This document shows positions 23,652 to 32,520 of a DNA stretch of 64,000 bases, in pieces. Under the pieces are notes generated by a model. That model did no database searches. It was not told the origin of the DNA and saw only the letters and a list, made by a program, of their open reading frames with translations. Each line of letters opens with the position of its first letter. Within the stretch, counting starts at the first letter, position 1. The translations under genes were made by a program, and so were the position numbers. This DNA is from Mesostigma viride (taxonomy: Eukaryota > Streptophyta > Mesostigmatophyceae > Mesostigmatales > Mesostigmataceae), in assembly GCA_009746045.1 (NCBI GenBank), contig RPFO01000065.1, positions 801,711-865,710 of the forward strand. Reading direction: 5' to 3'.

Positions 23652-23731
23652 ACGGCCAGCCCAGGGGTCACGAAAGCCCGCGGTCATGAAATCGTCAATC
23701 GACTGCATTTCTTCCATTATGCAAATTAAAG

Positions 23732-23765
23732 GAGGGCCCGCGTCAACTAGTTGACGCGGGCCCTC
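23732..23765. promoter_or_regulatory. 34-bp perfect palindrome upstream of the transposase
   Basis: A perfect palindrome with half-site GAGGGCCCGCGTCAACT, starting 15 bp upstream of the ATG of the minus-strand transposase ORF (23717). It sits in the roughly 680-bp gap between the divergent transposase and accessory genes. It could be a binding site in a two-way promoter or form a hairpin in the 5' leader. Function is inference. Confidence 0.6.
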
Positions 23766-24070
23766 TATGCGTTACCCCATAGCCGAGCCCCGGAGCGGCT
23801 GGGTGAGCTATGGATCATACTTGTGTTGTGGGAAGTCTTACCAGCGAAAAGTCTGTAGTCGTGAACCTTGGCTGCATGCAAAGAGCGCAGCTCGTTTGCT
23901 GACGTCTGCCTGTGGAGAGCACGCATGGAACTAGCTGCCGGGTGGTTGCGTCAGAGGCGAGCGGTTCAACAAAGGCAAGTGGACGGTTCTAGTGGATCCC
24001 AGCCTAGTTTTTGCTGACCGTACGCCGCCGCGTCTGATGATGCAACCGTCCACGCCACAGTACCCTAGTA

Positions 24071-24162
24071 CAATCCGATATAGGATTATCCATAGATTCT
24101 CTGCTGCCCATGTGCGGCGTGGGACACAACAACAACAACAACAACAACAACAATCCGATATA
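24071..24162 (+). mobile_element. Short SINE-like insertion with (CAA)n tail and direct repeats
   Basis: A 68-bp insert (24083-24150) ending in about nine CAA/ACA units lies between two exact 12-bp repeats CAATCCGATATA (24071-24082 and 24151-24162). Its core CTCTGCTGCCCATGTGCGGC is shared with about 10,042 and 41,071. Direct repeats, a simple-repeat 3' tail and a short 5'-truncated body are the marks of a target-primed retroposon. Part of one repeat could belong to the CAA tail. Confidence 0.55.
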
Positions 24163-24691
24163 CTAAATATTTTCCGGCCCTCGGCCCAGGTGCGGCGTGG
24201 GATTCAGCTAACTAACGCCGCGGCCACCGTCAAAATACAGTCTGCAGTCAGATTACTGCCGCACAGAATCCGATTCGACATCCTGACTGACTAACATGCA
24301 AGAATCGGTTCCAGCAAAAAATCCGCAACAAGCTAGCAACTGGTACATAGAGTACGTAATACTTAAGTAACTAGCAAGCGCGTGAGGCGCCAAATTTTTT
24401 ATAAGATTACGGACGTCACATATGACGGGCGTTTGCTGTCATTCACGTAAAATCTGGCTGGGGATGAGTGGCTTGGTTCGTAGCGGGGACCGCGAAATTC
24501 AAACTTTGCGCGAGATTCTGATCTCTGCCCACGTCAGAATGCGGCCGTGTTGCGCCTGTCAGTGGCGTGGATACGGGGCGGGGACCGCGAAATTCAAACT
24601 TTGCTATGCCGGATGTACTTGTGTTGAGGGATGTGTGCGGAAGCTGCAAACTCCACAATGGTGGACTCGGTGAGGCCGGCCTGGTCACCAA

Positions 24692-25264
24692 ATGGCGCAA
24701 TTTCCAAGATGCATAAGTGCGGATCCTGCCAAAGTTGCGAAGCTTGAAGCAACTAAAGCCGCGCTGCCTCTGCAAAACGTAGTCCCGAGCGAGTACAAGA
24801 CTGTCTTCCGAAATGTCTTGAACTAATTAGCTGCCGATTATCTGGCGTACGGCATACCTAAAAAAAGGCAGGACCAAGGCCATCTCAGTAAAGTAGTAAA
24901 GAGGGCAGCGCAGGTACTCACTTGCGCAAGTGCGTTGGCACACGAGGACTGCGCAGAAAGGACTTACAAGTGGAAGGTGAGCGGTAAGGGGCCTGCGCCC
25001 ACGCCTTACCCCCCCGAAAAATTGATTGAGGTTGCGTTCAGCCGCCTACTTTCTAGCCAAGCAGATTACGTCAACAACAGAAAGACGAAGGAGACTTCCG
25101 GAGAGGCAGGCTCCGTTGGCCCTGCCCACATGCCGGCACCCGACCCTGCATTGAGCTGCATAACGAACGTGGTCCCGGTAAGACCAAATGTGCCTGGAAG
25201 GCATGCTCTCGTTCTGCCCTTCCTCCTTGGGGATGGAAATCATCTTATTGCTGCTGTGTTTTGA
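24692..25264 (+). pseudogene. CACTA accessory ORF, right-arm copy with premature stop
   Basis: Same reading as the 204-residue ORF at 16780-17394. A TCA-to-TAA change gives a stop after N-V-L-N. The frame is otherwise kept downstream to P-G-R-H-A-L-V-L-P-F-L-L-G-D-G-N-H-L-I-A. The upstream part encodes the same C-G-S-C-K-L-H-N segment as the left arm. Confidence 0.6.
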
Positions 25265-26153
25265 TAAAACTGTAGGAAAAACGCTACAGAGCCAGGCAAG
25301 CCTCAATAGAAAATTTCCCCTCGCGGGGGGCGCTGAAAAACGGCAAAGGCAAAGCGGAGCCCGCCACACTTGAGGGGAAAATATGTAGGTCTTCGCAGCT
25401 ATTTGGGTGTGAGCTCTCAGGCTTTCGTAGAACCCCTCTTTACTGTTTCTTTCTAATAAGTAATTCGGCTTGCTCTTCATTCTGTAGTCAGACAGCCTGG
25501 CATTCTGTAGTGAGACAACCAATTTTTGTTATAGGCAAGAGTCCATTTCTTTCTGAGTTTATTGGTTAATTGGTGGTATGCACGTCGGCTGTCTTACAAT
25601 CCTTCCGCCTGGGTTTGTTTGCTCAGGCCTTGCTCTTTTTTTTCCAGAACCCAAGAACGACAACTCCGCGCAAGATGACTGCCTACAAGATGACGCCACT
25701 ACCTGGCCCCGATGTCAGCTTTACGTATCCTTGCGCATACAGTGATGCATGATTCCAGCCGGATACTGTACATTCTGCTTTTGGTTATGCAATGCTCAAA
25801 TTGCTGAACGTTTGCTTTTGAATGATGTAATCCCAACCATTTGGCCAACGATCCATTATGTAGGCGCCTCACACACATTCTAGCACACACGAGTGCACTA
25901 GCACAACCACGCACACTAGAGCACACACATGAGCACACTTGCACACACACGCACAGTAGCATACAGGCACACACACGTGAGTATACACTGGCTAGCACTC
26001 AAACACACACACCAGCACACACAAAAGCTAAGGTTCTTTTGACTAAACAGTTTTCCTTGAAAGATGGTTATCTACACAAAACAACGTGTTTATTATAGTT
26101 TAAACCTACTCTTGTTTTTTCTTTTGTTCATTTTCCGTATTTGCTTTACACAG

Positions 26154-27206
26154 GATGTGTCCCCAGGTGGAGCTCCCCTGGCGGCTGCCGTCGCTCCAAA
26201 TCCACAAATCCTGGCGCTGCGAGCCCAGCTGGCTGCACTCGAAGCGGCCGAGGCGGCCAAGGCGGTGACCGAGGCGGACAGTGATGACGTAGAAAATGTC
26301 CCCCCGCCACCACCGGTAAAGAAGGCAGGCAAAGCGTCGGCGCCCCCCCCGGCGCTGTCGCTTGCAGCGGCACCAGCAACGACGGCAGCCGCCGTGACCC
26401 TTCTGCATGCAGCGGCACCAGCAGCGACGGCGCCCGCCAGTGCAGTGGCATTTTTTCCGACCGCTCGTATGAATGCGCGGCCTCCCGTCTCGCTGGCCAG
26501 CAAGAAGGCGGGGGACCAACACATCAAGGGCAAATCAATAAAAAAGCAAGCCCCGGCTCGCCGCCCACCATCAGTGGACCATGGGCTGATGGCCCATGTA
26601 GGCCGTGTATTCCCCGGTGCCACAGTAAAAGCCTGTCCCACCTCTTTTCTTGATGAGGTAAAGGTGGACACTATATCATTGATCATGCAAAAGCATCACT
26701 ACAATGGGCGGGGGGCGGGGGAGCTGGGGGAGTTCGTGTGAGAGCCCCGAGGAATCGTAATGGCAGTCGAGAAGAAGAAGAACACACCATGGGACGTGTC
26801 AATACTCGAGTACACTGGCGCAACGAAGAAATTCGGCTTCAATTTTCCCACTCTGCACTACGGGGAGGAAAATAGCTGCGTCTATTCGTACGTGGTGCTC
26901 GATGGGGTGACCCCAGATGACTTCAGGCAACTGCGGCAGCGGTTACTCGCTGCAAGAAAAGGGAGGACGGAGAAGGATTCCCCCACGTCAGCCGCAGAGG
27001 CCGGACTGTGTGGCGATCATGATGAGCCAGCAGGAAAGCGCCAGAAAGTGGCTACGGCCAAGGGACCCTACTCCAAGCGCTTGTCAAAGCTTTTGGCTGT
27101 TGGGCCGCCAATCGACGATGCGCCTCCAACGGCAATCCCGCCTCCAGCGGCAATCCCGCCCGCGCCCTGCCCGGTGGCGGCGGCAGCAGATGCGCTAGAT
27201 GCATGA
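26154..27206 (+). CDS. CACTA accessory protein exon(s), Ala/Pro-rich with coiled coil
   Basis: A splice acceptor TTTGCTTTACACAG ends at 26153. The exon reads D-V-S-P-G-G-A-P-L and then an Ala/Leu/Glu heptad region (I-L-A-L-R-A-Q-L-A-A-L-E-A-A-E-A-A-K-A), a poly-proline run and an A-rich linker. The frame meets one TGA at 26739 and continues in the same frame from 26742 to 27206, through W-D-V-S-I-L-E-Y-T-G-A-T-K-K-F-G-F-N-F. A short next ORF (27203-27400) carries another coiled coil. The single in-frame stop may be a mutation or an unrecognised small intron. The left arm lacks most of this. No named domain. Confidence 0.5.
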
Positions 27207-28559
27207 TTATCGCCCCCCCCCCCCCCCCCCCCCCGCCACCTTTGACGGCGGCTGAAATTGAAGTTGCACGCCTGAAGGCCCAGCTGGAGCTCGCGCTCAT
27301 GAAGGTGCATTCCCAACAAGAGCAAATCAACGTGCAGAATGAACTTCTGGCAAGGAGTGGAGCCGCGCAAGACGAAGAATTGGGCTGGTCCACTCGGTAA
27401 GAAAAAAATAGGATATAGATTTGAACTTTTTTTTTTGGGGGGGGGGGGGCATCTAAAACTGCAGTGTTCAATGAGGGTGTCATTGTGTGCAAGGGATCAG
27501 CCTGCTTATGCGCACACTTTTGGGTGCATGATGTCACTGACCCCAATGCAATGATATTCTGGTGGCTACATTGTCTCTTGCACCGTGCAGCGAAGCTTGA
27601 CATCAGTTCAGCAGCAGGCTCGCTCCCACACAGTGCGCGAAGCTGCTTCAGAATCTGGCAGTGCTTGAGGGATCATGGTCATCTGTGGTAAACCAGGTCA
27701 GTTACAACATTATCTCATACACTCATAAATAGGACGTAGGTGCGGGGAGCGCTTTGGTAACGTACACAGTTATTCCTTGTGTCATGTGCACGGAAGAAGT
27801 TGGTATTCTATCCTTTTTTCCGGGGGGCAGGCAGGCATGCAGGGGGGGGGGTTAACGTATTCCTTGTCAAGGCCGGGGGAAGGCATGGGAAGGATAATTA
27901 ATTATTCCTTGTTATTATCTAGGTGCAGGCGGGGGATGCTTACTACTTGCCGCGAAGGGGCAGTCACGTGGGGGGGTTGATTATTCCTTGCATGTTATCA
28001 GGGGGCAGAGGGGGGGGGATTTAAGCACATCTCTACGTCTCCGTTACGGCATTGTGTCCCTTGCAAAACATTCAGGGATGCTGGAGTTGCCACTATTATC
28101 TAGGACAAAGGTTAGCTGCTTTGTTTTTTAAACGAGTAAATCGCCCACTGCATGAAATGTACTGCCCATTCTTGTTTTTCTCTCATGCATTTCTTTGTAT
28201 ATACATAGTTGTCCTCACCATCCGCGTTTGGGTTGCATTAATTGTGTTTTTTGCCATGGTTGCAGGAATGCCGGATGGGAAACAGCCATCATCATTGCCG
28301 CTCGATGGGATAACGGCTCTGCCCTTTCCTAGTGTACAGCAGAGCGAACCGTGTTTCAAAAACACGTTGAGATCTCGTCAAGATGATATTATATGATCTA
28401 GTAAAAGCGTCTTTTCAGCTGGTAATGCACTGCTAGCGCTCTCATGCTGTTGCCACCATTATCATGGTCTGTTCTGATTTGGCACGCCGCAAAGGTGAAA
28501 ACCATTTGCGTTCAGTGCCGGTCCGCGGAAAACGTGGTCTGTGTTGTCAGATAAAACCT

Positions 28560-28770
28560 GTTTGTTTTTTCAGGTTTTTCTGTGCCATTTTATCAGATTT
28601 TACCTAGGTGCCATTTTATCAGATTTTACCTAGGTGCCATTTTATCACATTTTCCTAGGTGCCATTTTATCAAGTTGACATAGACTTGATAAAATGTACT
28701 CCCTAGATCAAATCTGCTAAAATTTCAGGAAAATATCAGACGTTTAATCAGAATTTATCAGAATTTATAC
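28560..28770 (+). repeat. Subterminal repeat array of the right CACTA end
   Basis: Four tandem TAGGTGCCATTTTATCAGAT-type units, then ATCAGAATTTATCAGAATTT. This is the inverse of 14300-14580. The array breaks off at 28770 against LINE sequence. Confidence 0.85.
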
Positions 28771-29990
28771 GCAGGAGCTGGAGCAACGACTCGACGGCGC
28801 CGTCACCAAGATGCTGCGCAAGGCCCTTAACATCCCCTTTGGTTTGCACATTAGTAATGAGGATTTGTACGCTGATTTGCCCTATGTTTCCCACATTATT
28901 AGGCACAGGCGCCTGGGCCTAGCCGGGCACCTGGCCCGCACAGATCAGGTAGATACCTCAGATAGACGTGCCCCTGGCCTAGCGATCACGAACGAGCTTG
29001 GGGAAGGGGGGCTGACTAACGGGCAGAATTTACTAGCTGACCTCATTTATGCCGACGACATCACGCTCATCGAGAAGCCGGAGTCTGCCCAACTTTGGCT
29101 GGACTGCCTGGCACTCGAGGCTCGGGCGGTTGGTCTAGAAATCAGCCCCAAAACGGAGGCCCTGGCCCTCGGCATGGCAGGGCCCCCACCCACACTCCGC
29201 CTCTTAGACGATGCCGAGGTCAACTACCCTCCTTCAGGCCGCTTCAAGCTGCTCGGCAGTTGGCTTCCCGACTGCGAGGACGACATGACCACACAGATCG
29301 GCATGGCGTGGGCGCACCTCCATGACCACCGCCGCTGGTGGAGCAACCCCGCCCTACCCCGGATCGTCAAGCGTGACCTCTTCAAGGTCGTCATTCTGAC
29401 GATCCTGACCTACGGCGCCGAGACGTGGACACTGATGCAGGAGCTGGAGCAACGACTCGACGGCGCCGTCACCAAGATGCTGCGCAAGGCCCTTAACATC
29501 CCCTTTGGTTTGCACATTAGTAATGAGGATTTGTACGCTGATTTGCCCTATGTTTCCCACATTATTAGGCACAGGCGCCTGGGCCTAGCCGGGCACCTGG
29601 CCCGCACAGATCAGGTAGATACATCAGATAGACTAGCTGGCACCAAGCCCGCCCAGCCTGGGCGATATGTCCTCACCTGGCGTGCCCCCGGCCGCGCGTG
29701 GCAGGGCCGCCACCCGTGGACTTTTCGTGATAGACTCGGCATGGACATGTGCTACACTAGACGTGACGGGCTCACCCCCGGGCAGCCTCCTGGTTTGTCT
29801 GTACATAATATGGAGGCAGATGGTGCGCAAGGATAGATGGCAAGTAGTGATGAAGGAGACTACCCCCAAGCCTGTGGGGGCTCCGCGTGTGACCAAGTAT
29901 GGCATTCATAGCGATTCGGGCCGCGGTGCCCACACCCCTGTAACTAGGACCTAGATAGCTTATACCATCCATTCCATCCCATGTTCCCCT
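28771..29990 (+). mobile_element. Non-LTR retrotransposon fragment (reverse transcriptase, 3' half)
   Basis: Open in one frame from 28771 to 29836. It has the catalytic L-I-Y-A-D-D-I-T-L-I-E (about 29,040), W-L-D-C-L-A-L-E-A-R-A-V-G-L-E-I, the Y-G-A-E-T-W-T-L thumb block and R-R-L-G-L-A-G-H-L-A-R. This is the order found in LINE polymerases. A 197-bp piece (28771-28967) is repeated 666 bp later (29437-29633). The shift is a multiple of three, so both copies stay in frame and a C-terminal piece sits in front of the RT core. The endonuclease and the RT N-terminal half are missing. Related to the fragment at 63,390-64,000. Confidence 0.8.
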
Positions 29991-30090
29991 CCCACTGAGG
30001 ACTTATGCTCACGTGACGCAGTCACGTGTCTATTAATTAATTGATTAATTAATCCATTCCATCCAATGTTCCCCTCCCACTGAGGACTTA
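29965..30090. repeat. Tandem 87-bp repeat that gives the empty Harbinger target
   Basis: CCATTCCATCC, then ATGTTCCCCTCCCACTGAGG and ACTTATGCTCACGTG, occurs at 29965 and again from 30054. The second unit is interrupted after ACTTA by the Harbinger element and resumes at 37016. The first unit therefore shows the uninterrupted target. Both units hold CACGTGACGCAGTCACGTG, two G-box half-sites around GCA. Confidence 0.85.
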
Positions 30091-30404
30091 GGCCCTTTCC
30101 ACATTCGTCAGTTCCGGGGAGTTAGGGTCCTGATTCAGTCGGTTCCGGAACTAGAGGTTTCCACATTGGGCCGTCCAATTAGAAATTTAATTCGATACGA
30201 CCGCTAATTCGACCGGAACTGGGGTGGAACTCCTGGAACTCGAAAAAAGCAGTTCCGGCCAGTTCCACCGGTCAGAATTAATTTTTTTTTTTGGTCGATG
30301 CACGAAAAGGGCGGGGAACACGACGTGAAAAGGGCGGGGAACACGCCGGGAAGACAGTGCGGCCACCATCGCTGCCGCGGGTTAGTGGATGAAAGTGCGT
30401 AGCC

Positions 30405-30884
30405 ATGATCGCGAGACTAATAGTTATATTTCTCATCGTGCTGGTGCGCTACCTGCAGCTACGCAGGAAGCAGGCCGCGATCCGCATTATTCAGGAAAAT
30501 GCGGCTCGCGAGGCGGAATACATGGCAACCGCCACACAAGTGATGATGGGGATGGCAATGGACGACAAGCCAGACGACCGACGAGGCGGGTGGCAGCCCG
30601 GTCGCCCGTGGGCATATGATAGGGCCGCAGGACGTGGATTTTGGGAATCAGCAAAGCGAGGGGGTGTCATGACGGACGCGGACTTCCGTGCAACATTTCA
30701 CATGACCCGTGATTCCTTTGATCGTGTAGTGTGTATGTTGATCGCGTTAGCTAAAATTAGTCAGCCATGGTTAAGTAAGCTAATGGAATTTGAAGGCACG
30801 GTAAAACCAGTACTGAAAAGCTATCAGCCCAGTTCTCTCGCGTGTAGATTGTTTGCTTTCTCGACATTTTGTTCGGACGCGTAG
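30405..30884 (+). pseudogene. Harbinger transposase, N-terminal part
   Basis: A 159-residue ORF. It opens with a hydrophobic then basic stretch (M-I-A-R-L-I-V-I-F-L-I-V-L-V-R-Y-L-Q-L-R-R-K-Q). Then comes G-R-G-F-W-E-S-A-K-R and M-T-D-A-D-F-R-A-T-F-H-M-T-R-D-S-F-D-R-V-V, matching the F-R-M-S-x-x-T-F-x-x-L block before the DDE_4 domain in HARBI1-type proteins. No catalytic D-D-E follows in the next kilobase, so the gene is cut short. Confidence 0.6.
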
Positions 30885-30999
30885 TGCATTATCACGGGAA
30901 GCATAGCGATTGGTAGCCAACGATGGCGACGTACGTGAAGCCTCTGCTCTATGACGGGAAGGCATCTGGCGTTGCTGCAACTGGAATCAGGCCAGTGCC

Positions 31000-31820
31000 A
31001 TGTTCGGCACCGTGCACGCGGAAATAAGGCGCCGTCACGTTAGATAGCACTGCTGAGGACGAGCTGCGCCTGCCTGCCCATATTTACCGAGTTTGTCTCG
31101 CATCGCACTGCATTATTGCTGGCCAGACTTTGCTGTCTTTATGCCCGACAGACTGGTTCACGAACCGTTTTAATTTGCTGCGTGCGTGGCTCCTGCCCTT
31201 CCATGGCAATGTTTGCAATTTCGCACGTTTTCGTTGTGATTGTTGGCACATACTACATAGCCATGCACATGACATACTGCATGAAGGTCGCAAAGTTAGG
31301 TATAGTTTCTGTTTGTAAATCCTGAGTTCTTGCTTTACACACGGTTCCTTGAAATGAAGGCCCTGGCCGAAGCTCGTTGCTTGCCAAAGCCTTCTTGTGT
31401 CGAAGAACAGCGGTTCTCAGTGGGCACATGAAAGAGACGTTGCCAGGCATTGTAAGATTTCCAACCACACGCTTGTCCTGTAACCATGCAATTCATTCCA
31501 TGTGCGTTATGAATCTGGCAGCTTGTGAGCCTGCAACCATTAATTGCAGTTTGGCACATGTTACAAAAAGTAGGCTCCTTGAATTTAGGCTGCTTTCTCG
31601 CTTATTTTTGTTGATGCTATAGGCAACATTGGACTTAACACTAACTTGAGTCCCACCCGCATCCAACCCCCCCAATCATCCATCCACTCCGTCCCTACCC
31701 ACCCAATTATACCACCGTCTTCCCGCCCACTCTTGAACTAATCAGCCCAACGCCCCAGCCCAAGACACAGGCAAATGCCCATGTAGCCACCCATGTGCGC
31801 GTGCCTAGAGACACTCAACT
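31000..31820. other. Harbinger interior, no gene recognised
   Basis: Only short ORFs without recognisable motifs on either strand. A C-rich CCCACCC-type stretch lies at 31,650-31,760. Confidence 0.4.
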
Positions 31821-32199
31821 AGCTAGGCTGCATGTATGTGCCATGGGGGCATAATAGGTGCATGGGCGCAGGTGCACATGCAGGCCCGCAGGCATGCACA
31901 AAGGCAGGCAGGCAGGCAGGCAGGCAGGTTGACAGATGGGTGGGCAGATAGGCGGGTGGCAGACTTGCAGGCAGGCAGGCGGGAGGATGGGCAGAACATT
32001 AAGGGTGGACAGGCGAGTAAGAAGGTCGTTGGGTCCAAGCAACCCGTTTATTGGTGATGGATTGATGTGTGTGGCGCATGTGTGCAAGTCGGCCTGTGTT
32101 TGTGTGCGTTTGTATGCATGTGCACGTGTGCTCGTGGTGGGTGGGTGCACATGTTTGTGTGCATGTGTTAGCGTGCATGTGCGCACGTGGGTGTGTGCA

Positions 32200-32515
32200 T
32201 GTGTGTGATATTGTGTGCATACATGTGTATGCCACAGTGTGCATGTGTGTGCGTGTGTGCGTGTGTGCGTGTGTGCGAGTATGCGTATGTGCGTGTGTGC
32301 GTGTGTGTGTGTGCGAGTGTGCGAGTGTGCGAGTGTGCGAGTGTGCGTGTGTGCGTGTGTGCGTGTGTGCGTGTGTGCGTGTGTGCGTGTGTGCGTGTGT
32401 GCGTGTGTGCGTGTGTGCGTGTGTGCGTGTGTGCGTGTGTGCGTGTGTGCGTGTGTGCATGTGTGTATGTGTGCATGTGTGTATGCGCGTGCGTGTGTGC
32501 ATGTGTGTATGTATC
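32200..32515. repeat. GTGTGC-type microsatellite, left of the tandem array
   Basis: Long run of GTGTGC/GTGTGT hexamers with GTGCGA variants. A CAGG-rich tract (31,880-32,000) and a looser TG-rich stretch precede it. The Cys/Val and His/Thr ORFs over it are repeat products. Confidence 0.95.
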
Positions 32516-32520
32516 CAGTT

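Larger units (their letters stand above)
18153..23717 (-). pseudogene. CACTA TNP2-type transposase gene, multi-exon, interrupted
   Basis: Read from 23717 leftwards, conserved TNP2 blocks occur in family order: K-L-G-L-H-Y-N-V-Y-D-M-C-x-C-D-D with C-P-K-C-L-A-A-R-Y (about 21,900-22,000); V-R-H-F-P-M-W-H-R-I-R (about 21,850); F-G-V-S-F-D-G-M-C-P-F and Y-S-A-W-P-V-F-A-H-C-Y-N-L-P (21,586-21,400); D-Y-S-G-like M-T-Y-S-G-Y (about 21,000); L-T-P-E-E-K-K-H-V-T (about 20,550); a DUF4218-like helical region (20,330-19,830); an exon at 19,565-19,370; and a C-terminal exon (19,106-18,153) ending in an acidic D/S tail. A hAT-like insertion splits the first exon. A further one-base frame change lies near 21,866, between P-L-I-G-K and V-R-H-F-P. 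CACTA transposase excises and reinserts the element in the nucleus. This copy is probably inactive. Confidence 0.8.
14271..28770 (-). mobile_element. CACTA (En/Spm) transposon complex with inverted arms
   Basis: A TNP2-type transposase (18153-23717, minus strand) is flanked by two inverted homologous arms, 14271-17700 (3.4 kb) and 24398-28770 (4.4 kb). The end CACTAGGAACTCGGTTCTG starts at 17732. A related end CCTAGGAACTCGTTTCTGA starts at 14271. Arrays of TCTGATAAAAT, typical of CACTA subterminal repeats, follow both and also fill 28560-28770. Likely reading: one full element from 17732 to beyond 28770, with transposase and accessory gene transcribed divergently, and next to it a deletion derivative (14271-17700) that kept only the accessory half. 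The right terminus is lost: 28771 begins LINE sequence. Confidence 0.75.
24398..28770 (+). repeat. Right inverted arm of the CACTA complex
   Basis: The longer inverted arm. It keeps about 1.06 kb (about 26,370-27,440) missing on the left. Homopolymer runs of C (27,215-27,235) and G (about 27,437-27,449) sit near the borders of that segment. The outer end stops about 80 bp short of where the CACTA terminus should be. A second region of shared short exons lies at 27,464-27,691 and 28,052-28,396. Confidence 0.9.

Noticed and set aside
23981-23994. GGTTCTAGTG as the second CACTA terminus
   Set aside because: It resembles an inverted CACTA end, but no subterminal repeats adjoin it and the 3-bp flanks (ATT and GAT) do not match.
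27464-28396. Short ORFs of 60-114 codons in the right CACTA arm
   Set aside because: They may be accessory-gene exons, but no recognisable motif or consistent splice phase could be found, so they are not listed as genes.
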